Assembly: GCA_030645355.1 (NCBI GenBank)
Contig: JAUSNJ010000028.1
Location: 1-64,000, forward strand
Direction: 5' to 3'
Length of the DNA: 64,000 nt
From: Rhodoferax sp.
Lineage (GTDB): Bacteria > Pseudomonadota > Gammaproteobacteria > Burkholderiales > Burkholderiaceae_C
Below the pieces are notes generated by a model, which worked only from the letters and a program-made list of their open reading frames with translations, was not told the DNA's origin and did no database searches. A program made the translations under genes and the position numbers. Positions within the stretch are counted from its first letter, which is position 1. The number at the start of each line of letters is the position of its first letter. Positions 19,435 through 27,722 of the stretch are shown piece by piece.

Positions 19435-19469
19435 AAGGCCCGTTAGCATCCGCAACGGGCCTTTTGCTT
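19435..19469 (+). terminator. Attenuator hairpin before leuA
   Basis: Arms aaggcccgtt (19435-19444) and aacgggcctt (19454-19463) pair perfectly over 10 bp around a 9-base loop and run into a short T tract. The hairpin lies between the leader peptide and leuA, which makes it an attenuator rather than an end-of-operon terminator. Confidence 0.85.
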
Positions 19470-19523
19470 TGGGCCACAGAATTCACGGGTTGCGGAAATT
19501 TGAAAGTTCACAGGAGTAATGCG

Positions 19524-21062
19524 ATGACAGACAAATTGATCATTTTTGACACCACGTTGCGCGACGGCGAGCAATCACCCGGTGCGTCCATGACCCGCGA
19601 CGAAAAGCTGCGCATTGCCCGGCAACTCGAACGTCTGAAGGTTGATGTGATCGAAGCCGGTTTTGCGGCCAGTTCGAATGGCGATTTTGATGCGGTTCAG
19701 CTCATTGCCAACAGCATCAAGGATTCGACGATCTGCTCCCTGTCGCGCGCCAACGACCGGGACATTTCCCGCGCTGCCGAGGCGCTCAAAGGGGCCAACC
19801 GGGCACGCATCCATACCTTTATTGCCACTTCGGCCTTGCACATGGAGAAGAAGCTGCGCATGACGCCGGACCAGGTGTTTGAACAGGCGAAACAGTCGGT
19901 GCGTTTCGCCCGCAATTTGATCGACGACATCGAATTCAGCCCTGAAGACGGCTACCGCAGTGATGTTGATTTTTTGTGCCGAGTGATTGAAGCAGTCATT
20001 CACGAAGGCGCCACCACCATCAATGTGCCGGATACCGTGGGGTATGCCATTCCTGAACTGTACGGAAACTTCATAAAGACTTTGCGAGAACGCATTCCCA
20101 ACTCGGACAAGGCAATCTGGTCGGTGCATTGTCATAACGATTTGGGCATGGCGGTCGCCAACTCCTTGGCAGGCGTCAAGATTGGCGGGGCCCGGCAGGT
20201 GGAGTGCACCATCAATGGGTTGGGCGAACGGGCTGGCAATTGCAGTCTCGAAGAGGTGGTGATGGCGGTCAAGACCCGCCGGGACTACTTCAATTTGGAC
20301 ATTGGCATCGACACCCGCCATATCCTGGCGGCCAGCCGCATGGTCAGCCAAACAACAGGCTTTGTGGTGCAGCCGAACAAAGCCGTGGTTGGGGCCAATG
20401 CCTTTGCCCATGCATCCGGCATTCACCAAGACGGTGTATTGAAGGCCCGTGACACCTATGAAATCATGCGTGCGGAAGACGTGGGCTGGACGGCCAACAA
20501 GATTGTGTTGGGTAAATTGAGCGGCCGCAATGCCTTCAAACAGCGCTTGCAGGAGCTCGGTGTGCAGTTGGAGAGCGAGGTAGACGTCAATGCCGCCTTT
20601 GCCCGTTTCAAGGAACTGGCCGACCGCAAAAGTGAGATTTTTGACGAAGACATCCTGGCGCTGGTCAGTGATGAAAGCGTCACCCACGTGAAAGAGCAAT
20701 ACGGCTTTGTATCCCTCTCGCAGCACAGCGAAACGGGTGAGCGGCCTAAGGCCAGCATCGTGTTCACCGTTGACGGCATGGAGGTCAGCGGCTCGTCCGA
20801 AGGCAATGGCCCGGTCGACGCATCGCTAAAAGCGATCGAGGCCCACGTCAAAAGTGGAGCGGAGATGGTCCTGTACTCTGTCAACGCAATCAGCGGTTCG
20901 ACTGAAAGCCAGGGCGAAGTTACGGTCAGGCTACAAAACAGCGGACGCGTCGTCAACGGCGTGGGGTCCGATCCCGACATCGTGGTGGCGTCCGCCAAGG
21001 CCTATCTCAGCGCGCTGAACAAGCTGCATAGCAAAGCTGATCGGGTCGCGGCCCAAGGCTAA
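19524..21062 (+). CDS. leuA: 2-isopropylmalate synthase
   Basis: A 512-residue enzyme of the DRE-TIM metallolyase family that condenses acetyl-CoA with 2-oxoisovalerate, the committed step to leucine. It starts [21 protein letters not shown], where TTLRDGEQ is the signature. The metal-binding HCHNDLG and the NGLGERAGN signature follow. The C-terminal regulatory LeuA domain (about 390-510) gives leucine feedback inhibition. The ATG at 19524 has AGGAG 8-12 bases upstream. Expression is probably controlled by the upstream leader and attenuator. Confidence 0.96.
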   Translation: MTDKLIIFDTTLRDGEQSPGASMTRDEKLRIARQLERLKVDVIEAGFAASSNGDFDAVQLIANSIKDSTICSLSRANDRDISRAAEALKGANRARIHTFIATSALHMEKKLRMTPDQVFEQAKQSVRFARNLIDDIEFSPEDGYRSDVDFLCRVIEAVIHEGATTINVPDTVGYAIPELYGNFIKTLRERIPNSDKAIWSVHCHNDLGMAVANSLAGVKIGGARQVECTINGLGERAGNCSLEEVVMAVKTRRDYFNLDIGIDTRHILAASRMVSQTTGFVVQPNKAVVGANAFAHASGIHQDGVLKARDTYEIMRAEDVGWTANKIVLGKLSGRNAFKQRLQELGVQLESEVDVNAAFARFKELADRKSEIFDEDILALVSDESVTHVKEQYGFVSLSQHSETGERPKASIVFTVDGMEVSGSSEGNGPVDASLKAIEAHVKSGAEMVLYSVNAISGSTESQGEVTVRLQNSGRVVNGVGSDPDIVVASAKAYLSALNKLHSKADRVAAQG

Positions 21063-21104
21063 AGCTAGGGTAAGTCCTGATAAGCCAGCTATTTGTTGAG
21101 GTTT

Positions 21105-21136
21105 GTCGCGCAAGTAGTTGATCTTGCGCGACTTTT
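21105..21136 (+). terminator. Rho-independent terminator after leuA
   Basis: gtcgcgcaag and cttgcgcgac pair perfectly over 10 bp around an 8-base loop and are followed by four T. Confidence 0.88.
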
Positions 21137-21212
21137 CTGATTACACTTCCACTGTTGGACACAGGCATTGGCAGATTCCGTTGCCCGCCGGGCACCGCCT
21201 TTGGGATACACC

Positions 21213-22241
21213 ATGAAACGATTTTTTCTGCGATTTGGCTTTTTTGCGATGTTTGTGTCGATAGCGTTTGCGTCGGCGCATGCGGGGGTTGCCACACATC
21301 CGTCGGCAAACGCAAAGTCGCACAACAAGAAGGTGACTGCGAAAGCCAAAGTAGTGAAGAAACACGCAACGGTGCGTGTGGCGGCCGTACCCAAGGTGCC
21401 GTCGTTTGGGCAACTGGCAGGGCTGCATGGAGCGCACGATGCACTGGACTTGAAGTCAAGTGTTGCATTTGTCGTCGACCAGGACACCCAGGAAGTTCTG
21501 TTTCGGAAAAATGAATTGGCTGTACTGCCCATTGCGTCCATTACCAAGTTGATGACCGGCCTGCTGATCAGCGAGGCCAAGCTTCCGATGGATGAACTGA
21601 TTACGATTTCACAGGACGACGTAGACACGGAAAAAGGCAGCTCGTCCCGACTGCGCGTCGGAACTGAGTTGAGCCGGGGTGAATTGCTGCATTTGGCCCT
21701 AATGGCCAGCGAAAACCGGGCTGCCAACGCATTAGGGCGCACCTACCCCGGCGGTTTGCCGGTCTTTGTTGGCATGATGAATGCCCGCGCCAAAGCGCTG
21801 GGCATGATGGATACCAGCTACGTGGAACCTACTGGGCTGTCGAGCAAGAACCAATCTAGCGCAAAGGATCTGGCTACCCTGGTGAATTTTGCCTACGGTG
21901 ATCCGACCTTGCGCGAGCTGTCAACTTCGACCGGTCACCAGGTTGCCGTGGGCAAGCGAACCCTGCAATACAACAATACCAATCGGTTGGTGAAAAATCC
22001 GGCGTGGGAGATTGGCCTGCAAAAGACCGGCTATATCTCGGAGGCCGGTCAGTGCCTGGTGATGCAGGCCAAGGTGGCCGGGCGCAAACTCATCATGGTG
22101 TTTCTCGATTCAACCGGAAAGCTCACCCGTATTGCGGATGCGGAACGCGTGAGGCGCTGGGTTGAGTCGATTCCTGCACCACTCATCAAAGCCGTGCCGC
22201 TCGCCAGCACCGTGACCGACCAGCGGGTTCTTGCCAACTAA
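21213..22241 (+). CDS. pbpG: D-alanyl-D-alanine endopeptidase (PBP7-type, peptidase S11)
   Basis: A 342-residue periplasmic serine peptidase that cleaves peptidoglycan cross-links. It has a signal peptide (MKRFFLRFGFFAMFVSIAFASAHA), a Lys-rich linker (about 30-60) and the three active-site motifs: SITK (Ser109-Lys112), SEN (166-168) and KTG (271-273). The ATG at 21213 is chosen because the signal peptide starts there; an in-frame codon at 21168 would add 15 residues ahead of it. The length and motif order match PBP7/DacD-like enzymes more than the larger PBP5 type, which has an extra C-terminal domain. Confidence 0.88.
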   Translation: MKRFFLRFGFFAMFVSIAFASAHAGVATHPSANAKSHNKKVTAKAKVVKKHATVRVAAVPKVPSFGQLAGLHGAHDALDLKSSVAFVVDQDTQEVLFRKNELAVLPIASITKLMTGLLISEAKLPMDELITISQDDVDTEKGSSSRLRVGTELSRGELLHLALMASENRAANALGRTYPGGLPVFVGMMNARAKALGMMDTSYVEPTGLSSKNQSSAKDLATLVNFAYGDPTLRELSTSTGHQVAVGKRTLQYNNTNRLVKNPAWEIGLQKTGYISEAGQCLVMQAKVAGRKLIMVFLDSTGKLTRIADAERVRRWVESIPAPLIKAVPLASTVTDQRVLAN

Positions 22242-22250
22242 GCCTGTCGC

Positions 22251-23039
22251 CTACTGCTTGGGGCTGGTTTTGTGCCCCAGGGTCTCGGAGATCTGGTTTG
22301 CGGTCTCTTTGAGCTTGGGTAGCCAGCTGTCTTCCATGCGCTCGGAAGGTGCCGAAATGGAAAGCCCCGCAACTAACCGGTCCTGGTCGTCGTAGATGCC
22401 CGCTGCCAGGCAACGTACCCCGAGTTCCAACTCCTCGTTATCGCTGGCTTGGCCGTATTGCCTGACTTTGGAGAGCTCCCGCTCCAGACTTTCAATTTGT
22501 GTGATGCTGTTTTTGGTGTGTCCCTGCAATCCCGTTCGCGCCGCATAGGCGCGGATTCGTTGGGGGTCATCGGCGGCGAGAAAGAGCTTGCCCACTGACG
22601 TCAGGTGCAATGGGGCGCGACCTCCGATGGCGCGCACAACCTGCATTCCGGAGCGTTCGCTGAACGCGCGTTCGACGTATACGATTTCATCACCCTGGCG
22701 CACGCTCAGATTGACGGGCTGCTGCGTCAGCTTGTGCAACTCCCGCATGGGAACGACTGCCGCATCGCGCACATTCAAACGCCCCTTGACCAGGTTTCCC
22801 AGTTCCAACAGACGCATGCCCAGCCGGTAGCTGCCCGGCTGCGTGCGGTCGACAAAGCGACCGGTAGCCAGGTCGTTCAGGATGCGATGGGCTGTTGAAG
22901 GATGCAGACCAGCTTTTTCACTAATGTCTTTGAGACTCATTGAGTCTTCTCGGGATGCAAGTACGTCAATGAGCGTGAACATACGCTCAATGACTTGGAC
23001 CGTCGGCTTGCCGGGGATATCGGAAATGGGTTTTGTCAT
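22251..23039 (-). CDS. IclR-family transcriptional regulator
   Basis: A 262-residue regulator. The N-terminal winged helix (about 12-75) reads VQVIERMFTLIDVLASREDSMSLKDI, then GLHPSTAHRILNDL. A C-terminal effector domain (about 85-255) includes SVGKLFLAAD, ELELGVRCLAAGIYD and LVAGLSISAPSERM. IclR proteins usually control a neighbouring catabolic operon, but the flanking genes here (pbpG and bpt) give no clue to the ligand. It lies just downstream of bpt on the same strand, with a 6-bp gap. Confidence 0.88.
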   Translation of the reverse strand: MTKPISDIPGKPTVQVIERMFTLIDVLASREDSMSLKDISEKAGLHPSTAHRILNDLATGRFVDRTQPGSYRLGMRLLELGNLVKGRLNVRDAAVVPMRELHKLTQQPVNLSVRQGDEIVYVERAFSERSGMQVVRAIGGRAPLHLTSVGKLFLAADDPQRIRAYAARTGLQGHTKNSITQIESLERELSKVRQYGQASDNEELELGVRCLAAGIYDDQDRLVAGLSISAPSERMEDSWLPKLKETANQISETLGHKTSPKQ

Positions 23040-23045
23040 AGGGCT

Positions 23046-23810
23046 CTAGTTTTCTATCTTATCGCGTGGCATCGCATCGGACGCACGCCAATGGCCGTCC
23101 AACAGGATTTGCATGGGTGCAAATCGCGCCTTGTAGTTCATTTTGGGGCTGTCCTGTATCCAGTAGCCCAAATACACAAAGTCCAATCCGAGGCTCCTGG
23201 CCTGTTGAATCTGCCAAAGTACATTGAAAGTCCCGAAACTGGCGGCCTCGTCGGGTTCAAAAAAAGTGTAGACGGCTGACAGGCCGTCATCGAGTACATC
23301 CAGGATGGACACCATCTTCAGCGTTCCCGGAGAGCCGTCAGGCAAGGTCTCCCGAAATTCAACCAATCGGGAATTGACCCGGCTTTGTAGCAGGAACTGG
23401 GTGTACTGGTCTACGCTGTCCTCGTCCATGCCACCGCCCGCGTGTCGGCTGTTCTGATAGCGCAGGTACAACGCATAGTGCTCGGCCACAAAGCCGAGTT
23501 TGAGCACGCGAACGCTCAGTTTGTGATGCCTGTTCCAGGCGCGCCGTTGGCTTCTGTTGGGTTTGAATCGATTAGCCACCACGCGCAGTGGTGTGCAAGC
23601 CTGGCAACCGTCGCAATAGGGTCGGTAGGTAAACATGCCGCTGCGCCGAAAACCCTTGCTGACCAGTTCCGAATAGGTCGAATTGTTGATCAGGTGGCTT
23701 GGCGTTGCGACCTGAGATCGCGCCTGCCGGTCTGGCAGATAGCTGCAGGCGTACGGCGCAGTTGCGTAGAACTGTAGGGTTTGTAGCGGGAAATCTTTGA
23801 GGTCTGTCAC
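23046..23810 (-). CDS. bpt: Aspartate/glutamate leucyltransferase (bacterial arginyl-transferase homologue)
   Basis: A 254-residue protein of the Ate/Bpt family that attaches leucine from Leu-tRNA to N-terminal Asp or Glu, making the protein a ClpS/ClpAP substrate. The Cys cluster is in [15 protein letters not shown]. The C-terminal half has [17 protein letters not shown] and [17 protein letters not shown]. The frame opens at an ATG at 23867, but that would overlap aat by 46 bases. The GTG at 23810 begins at [19 protein letters not shown], where family members start, and lies 11 bp after the aat stop. It forms an operon with aat. Confidence 0.88.
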   Translation of the reverse strand: MTDLKDFPLQTLQFYATAPYACSYLPDRQARSQVATPSHLINNSTYSELVSKGFRRSGMFTYRPYCDGCQACTPLRVVANRFKPNRSQRRAWNRHHKLSVRVLKLGFVAEHYALYLRYQNSRHAGGGMDEDSVDQYTQFLLQSRVNSRLVEFRETLPDGSPGTLKMVSILDVLDDGLSAVYTFFEPDEAASFGTFNVLWQIQQARSLGLDFVYLGYWIQDSPKMNYKARFAPMQILLDGHWRASDAMPRDKIEN

Positions 23811-23821
23811 GTTGAAAAGCT

Positions 23822-24580
23822 TCAGGCAGACAAAATGTGGTTCCAGTATAGGGGGGTGAAGTGCCAATCCACAGGTCTGTGCCTCTGCGCTTGCAGGATA
23901 TGTGCCAAAAATGCCGCGCGTGGCACTTCAGTCGCGCCCAGTGAAGACAAATGGGTAGTATTTTGTTGACAGTCGATAGCGCCCATTCCCATTGCACGGC
24001 AAAAAGCCACGAGCGCCGCCAGAGCGATTTTTGAAGCATCCGTTTCGAGGGCAAACATGGATTCTCCAAAGACCGCGTGGCCCAATGCAACGCAGTACAG
24101 GCCGCCGACCAGTTTTCCGTCGATCCACGTCTCCACGCTGTGTGCGGTACCGGCCCGGTGCAGGTCCGTGTAGGCCTGAACCATCTCGGGCAGAATCCAC
24201 GTTCCGGGCTGGCCGCGACGCGGCGCATTGGCACAGGCCTGGATGACCTGTGAAAAGACACTGTCGAACCGGATTTCGCAGCGGGTGTCGTTAACGAAGC
24301 GGACCAACGCCTGGCGCAGGGAGCGATGCAGCCGAAAATTGGCAGTCTGCAACACCATGCGGGGGTCAGGGCTCCACCAGAGAATGGGTTGTCCATCGCT
24401 GAACCACGGGAAGATTCCCCTGCTATAGGCGCGCTCCAGGGTCGCGACCTCCAGGTCGCCGCCGACTGCCAGCAAACCGGGGGCCTCAGAGCCAGACACC
24501 CAGGCGGATTCCACCGCCGGAAACGGATCACCCGGCTCCATCCAGGGTAAAGGTGGCGATAGGTTGGACATGAAAGGCAA
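23822..24580 (-). CDS. aat: Leucyl/phenylalanyl-tRNA-protein transferase
   Basis: A 252-residue GNAT-fold enzyme that adds Leu or Phe to N-terminal Lys or Arg in the N-end rule pathway. Family signatures are [56 protein letters not shown] and FGESMF. The start is the ATG at 24580 or the one at 24571 ([10 protein letters not shown]); the difference is three residues. It is immediately upstream of bpt, so both transferases of the pathway are made together. Confidence 0.93.
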   Translation of the reverse strand: MPFMSNLSPPLPWMEPGDPFPAVESAWVSGSEAPGLLAVGGDLEVATLERAYSRGIFPWFSDGQPILWWSPDPRMVLQTANFRLHRSLRQALVRFVNDTRCEIRFDSVFSQVIQACANAPRRGQPGTWILPEMVQAYTDLHRAGTAHSVETWIDGKLVGGLYCVALGHAVFGESMFALETDASKIALAALVAFCRAMGMGAIDCQQNTTHLSSLGATEVPRAAFLAHILQAQRHRPVDWHFTPLYWNHILSA

Positions 24581-24656
24581 TGCGCGATGGTGATGGATGT
24601 AAATATATTACCGTGGGCAAAGGACACGGCTTCCATGCGGTTAGAATACTGGCTGT

Positions 24657-24733
24657 CGGCGTGTAGCGCAGCCTGGTAGCGCACCTGCTTTGGGAGCAGG
24701 GGGTCCAAGGTTCGAATCCTTGTACGCCGACCA
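24657..24733 (+). tRNA. tRNA-Pro (anticodon UGG)
   Basis: A 77-nt cloverleaf. The acceptor stem cggcgtg/tacgccg is followed by discriminator A and an encoded CCA. The anticodon arm cctgc/gcagg presents ttTGGga. The T-arm contains the ggttcgaatcc signature. A TAGAAT box at 24642-24647 could be the -10 element of its promoter. Confidence 0.95.
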
Positions 24734-24743
24734 CTATTTCAGT

Positions 24744-24779
24744 CAAAGGCCCTTAAGTGACATTACTTTTGGGCCTTTG
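24744..24779 (+). terminator. Hairpin between tRNA-Pro and tRNA-Arg
   Basis: caaaggccc and gggcctttg pair perfectly over 9 bp around an 18-base loop. No clear T run follows, so it may be a processing signal of a joint tRNA transcript rather than a terminator. Confidence 0.45.
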
Positions 24780-24785
24780 TGCTTT

Positions 24786-24862
<77 letters not shown>

Positions 24863-24869
24863 CCCAGTC

Positions 24870-26021
24870 CTACTTTTTCAGCGCAGTCTTCCAGTCCCGG
24901 AATACGTCCAGGTCAACACCGTCCGGGTAGTTCAGCAGGCCGGGTGTGTGCCCCTTTTTACCTATCTCCCCGTACTGCCAGATGATGGCTTTGGTCTTGC
25001 GGTCGATGACCATAACCCTGTCATGCAGGTCGTCCACCACCAGGATGTCGCCGGTTTCGGGCAATTCGCGGGCAATCGAGCTGTGGTCCAGCATGCCTTC
25101 ACCCTCCTTGACAAAGTATTCCCAGGTCACCTTGCGGGTGGCCGGGTCGAAGATCACAATCCGCCCGGGCTTCCAGAAGTCGGCGACGATGACCTGCTTG
25201 CCATCCACGGTGGGAAATGCGTCGGAGGGGTAGTGCATATTGGGCGCCTTGACGCTCCACAGCACCTTGCCCGCGCGTGTCACGCGGGAAATCCAGGCAT
25301 CCTGGATTTCGGTGACCAGCAGGTCGCCGTTGTCCATGGGCGTTGCCCCATTGGGATAGGCGAGCTGCGTGGGCGGGTTGTGCTTGCATTGACCCGGTGT
25401 GCCCCACTGGGTGGAGATCGCATTGGTCTTGGGGTCGATGATGACGATGCGGCAGTTGCGGATGTCGGCGGTGACTACATGGCCGTCCGCCAGGAAGTGG
25501 GCGTCATCAGGGTAGTTCAGCAGATTGGGGCCTTTGCCACGGTGATCCGGGGTGCCGTAAGTCCAGGTCAGAGCCTTCTTTTCGTAGTCCACCAGGTGAA
25601 TGTCGAAGTTGTCTTCCTCACTGACGGCAAGCTGCTTGCCATCGGCGGAGAAATTCACATCCTCATTGCCACGGTATACCTTGAGGTTGGGCGATGGAAA
25701 CTCCCAGACGATGCTCTTGTCCGGTGCAATCTCGATCAGCCGGTTGTTGCGCCGGTCTGCGATGACGATAGGGTAGGGCAGCGGCTTGCCCCAGGATTGC
25801 ACGCGGTTGCTGCGGCTGCCGGTGACTGGCGGGATCGGTGGCAGGGCGACCCCGCTGGACACCATGCCGGCACCCATCATCTCGGGTGTGACCTGCACTT
25901 CGGTGGCGGCCATCGGATCCTTCTTTTTGCTTTGTGCGAAGGCCGGCGCAACCAGGCCCATGCACAGTACAAGGGGAAGCAGCTTCAATCGGGCGAAAAC
26001 GGGGGAAAACGTGAGGGGCAT
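24870..26021 (-). CDS. Exported beta-propeller (NHL/PQQ-like repeat) protein
   Basis: A 383-residue secreted protein of unknown function. The signal peptide is at residues 1-29 (LLPLVLCMGLVAPAFA). The rest consists of about six repeats of the type VIADRRNNRLIEI....VWEFP, VTADIRNCRIVIIDP...TQWG and VVDDLHDRVMVIDRKTKAIIWQYG, as in NHL or quinoprotein-like beta-propellers. The ATG at 26021 is preceded by AAGGAA; an upstream in-frame codon at 26111 would add 30 residues before the signal peptide. It is followed by the two tRNA genes on the other strand. The carbonic anhydrase gene lies upstream on the same strand. Confidence 0.75.
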   Translation of the reverse strand: MPLTFSPVFARLKLLPLVLCMGLVAPAFAQSKKKDPMAATEVQVTPEMMGAGMVSSGVALPPIPPVTGSRSNRVQSWGKPLPYPIVIADRRNNRLIEIAPDKSIVWEFPSPNLKVYRGNEDVNFSADGKQLAVSEEDNFDIHLVDYEKKALTWTYGTPDHRGKGPNLLNYPDDAHFLADGHVVTADIRNCRIVIIDPKTNAISTQWGTPGQCKHNPPTQLAYPNGATPMDNGDLLVTEIQDAWISRVTRAGKVLWSVKAPNMHYPSDAFPTVDGKQVIVADFWKPGRIVIFDPATRKVTWEYFVKEGEGMLDHSSIARELPETGDILVVDDLHDRVMVIDRKTKAIIWQYGEIGKKGHTPGLLNYPDGVDLDVFRDWKTALKK

Positions 26022-26146
26022 CGGAGATTCCTTGACAGATGATGCTTGCTGCAAAGGCAGCATCGCAAGCATTGTCATTTCCCGCCGGTGATTTGCCTTG
26101 ACCTGACGCAAGCTCGCGTCGTTCTGCGCTGTGCGGCGTTAGGGAA

Positions 26147-26821
26147 TCAGGGACTCTCCAGCACCGCGCGTTGGTGCAGCGGCTGAACCCCGCGCATATT
26201 GTCGGCAAAGCGTTGGCGGTAGCGTGCGAGTTGTACCTTGGACACTTCCAGCGGTTGCTTCAATACCAGCCACTCAACGCCTTCGGTACAAGGGGACGCG
26301 GTCAGTGAGCCGGTGTAGCGGTAGTAGCCCAGGCTGGCAGGCAGCAGGGCACGGGCATCCACGGCGCGGTCAGCGTGCACATGGTCGCCATCCACCTGTG
26401 CCGGAATCAGGGGCAGCAAGGTGTCGAGCAAAGGGTTGTCCGCACCGGTACGAAACAGCACCACCACGGCCAGCAGTTGACCGGATGCGCTCTTGTGCAA
26501 GAGGTGTGCGGCCATGGGGAATTCCTCACCGGCAATCCGGTCGCCGCCGGGGGTGTGGAAATGGAACTGCTGCAGTGTGAAGCGTTCGCTGCCGATGCGC
26601 AGCGACTGGCCCGCGACAAAGCGCACGCGCACGGTGTGACCGTCGTCGGCTATGCGCAATGGAGTCGGGTGGTAGTTGAATTGCAGTGCGGGCAGTGGCT
26701 TGCGCGTTGCAGAGCGGATGTCAATCGGAGACTGGCGTTTGCCGCTATCACACAGGTTGGCCGATGCCGCGCTGCCCAGCAGCGTGATCAGTGCAAATGC
26801 GAGGTATCGGGTCCAGGCCAT
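26147..26821 (-). CDS. Periplasmic alpha-type carbonic anhydrase
   Basis: A 224-residue zinc enzyme that interconverts CO2 and bicarbonate. It has a signal peptide (residues 1-21, ending SAASA), the QSPIDI motif (30-35) and the three zinc-binding His residues in QFHFHTP (His87 and His89) and AAHLLHK (His106). The substrate-pocket motif GSLTASPCTEGVEWLVL is present (Cys paired with the N-terminal Cys24, as is usual). It is shorter than many alpha enzymes but has all catalytic landmarks. It lies 30 bp after murI on the same strand. Confidence 0.9.
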   Translation of the reverse strand: MAWTRYLAFALITLLGSAASANLCDSGKRQSPIDIRSATRKPLPALQFNYHPTPLRIADDGHTVRVRFVAGQSLRIGSERFTLQQFHFHTPGGDRIAGEEFPMAAHLLHKSASGQLLAVVVLFRTGADNPLLDTLLPLIPAQVDGDHVHADRAVDARALLPASLGYYRYTGSLTASPCTEGVEWLVLKQPLEVSKVQLARYRQRFADNMRGVQPLHQRAVLESP

Positions 26822-26851
26822 GGTGCTTTTGCCTCTGTTGGGTGCGCCTGT

Positions 26852-27715
26852 TCAGGCGATGGTGAGCGCCGCCACATCCGTCGGCAGTTGCAGCCAGCGG
26901 GCAATGGCCGATTGCAGCTTGGCCGGGTCGCCGGTGGTGCCAAAGACCGGTGCCGGTGAAGTCTTCGCTTGTGGTGCCAGCCAGCCCCGCGCCTCCAGCA
27001 GGCGGCGGGTTTGTCGGGCGACGGGCGCTCCCCCCTCCTGAAAGGCGATCTGCGGGCCGACGCTGGCACGCAGCGCATCGGTGGCGAACGGGTAGTGGGT
27101 GCAGCCCAGCACCAGCGTGTCCACCGCAGGTTCTTGCAAGCCAAATGGGCCGATAGCCCTCGCGAAATGGTCGCATAGCGCTTCTATTTTTATAGCATCG
27201 TCGCGCTCGATGGCATCGGCCAGACCATCGCAGGCCTGCAACACGAAGTGCGCCTGCCCCTCCAGGGAGGCCAGCAGCGTGCGGAATTTCTCGCTGTTCA
27301 GCGTGCCCCGGGTTGCCAGCACGCCGATGTGCTGGGTCTGGCTCTGCGCGGCCGCGGGTTTGAGCGCCGGCTCAATGCCCACAATTGGCAGGTCGGCAAA
27401 GTCCTGGCGCAGGCGGTGTATGGCGGCGGCGGTGGCGGTGTTGCAGGCCACCACCAGGGCTTTGATGTGGTGTTGCGCGATCAGGTGGCGTGCAATCGCA
27501 TGCGAGCGGGCGATGACGTGCGTGTCGTCTCGCTCACCATAGGGCGCGTGGCCGCTGTCGGCCACATAGACAAAGCGCTCCGCAGGCAGCTCGGCGCGCA
27601 GGGCCCTGAGCACGCTCAGGCCCCCGACACCACTGTCAAACACGCCGATGGCATCCGCGGACCGGTCATTGACCCGGTTGCCGGCCGGTGGCGTTCCCGC
27701 AAGTCCCTGGATCAA
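26852..27715 (-). CDS. murI: Glutamate racemase
   Basis: A 287-residue cofactor-independent racemase supplying D-glutamate for peptidoglycan. The catalytic Cys pair is Cys91 (VVACNTATA) and Cys205 (LGCTHYPF), and the substrate motif is FDSGVGGLSV (26-35). A copy of the 44-bp repeat (27154-27197) encodes residues 173-188 antisense, in a helix-loop area between the two catalytic Cys. It lies 7 bp downstream of the fumarase gene on the same strand, so the two are probably co-transcribed. Confidence 0.93.
   Translation of the reverse strand: MIQGLAGTPPAGNRVNDRSADAIGVFDSGVGGLSVLRALRAELPAERFVYVADSGHAPYGERDDTHVIARSHAIARHLIAQHHIKALVVACNTATAAAIHRLRQDFADLPIVGIEPALKPAAAQSQTQHIGVLATRGTLNSEKFRTLLASLEGQAHFVLQACDGLADAIERDDAIKIEALCDHFARAIGPFGLQEPAVDTLVLGCTHYPFATDALRASVGPQIAFQEGGAPVARQTRRLLEARGWLAPQAKTSPAPVFGTTGDPAKLQSAIARWLQLPTDVAALTIA
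27154..27197 (+). repeat. 44-bp dispersed repeat family T, copy 5 (inside murI)
   Basis: Begins tagccctcgcgaaatggtcg and ends tttttatagca, exactly 44 bp. It is antisense to murI and in frame. Confidence 0.8.
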
Positions 27716-27722
27716 TGGGTGC

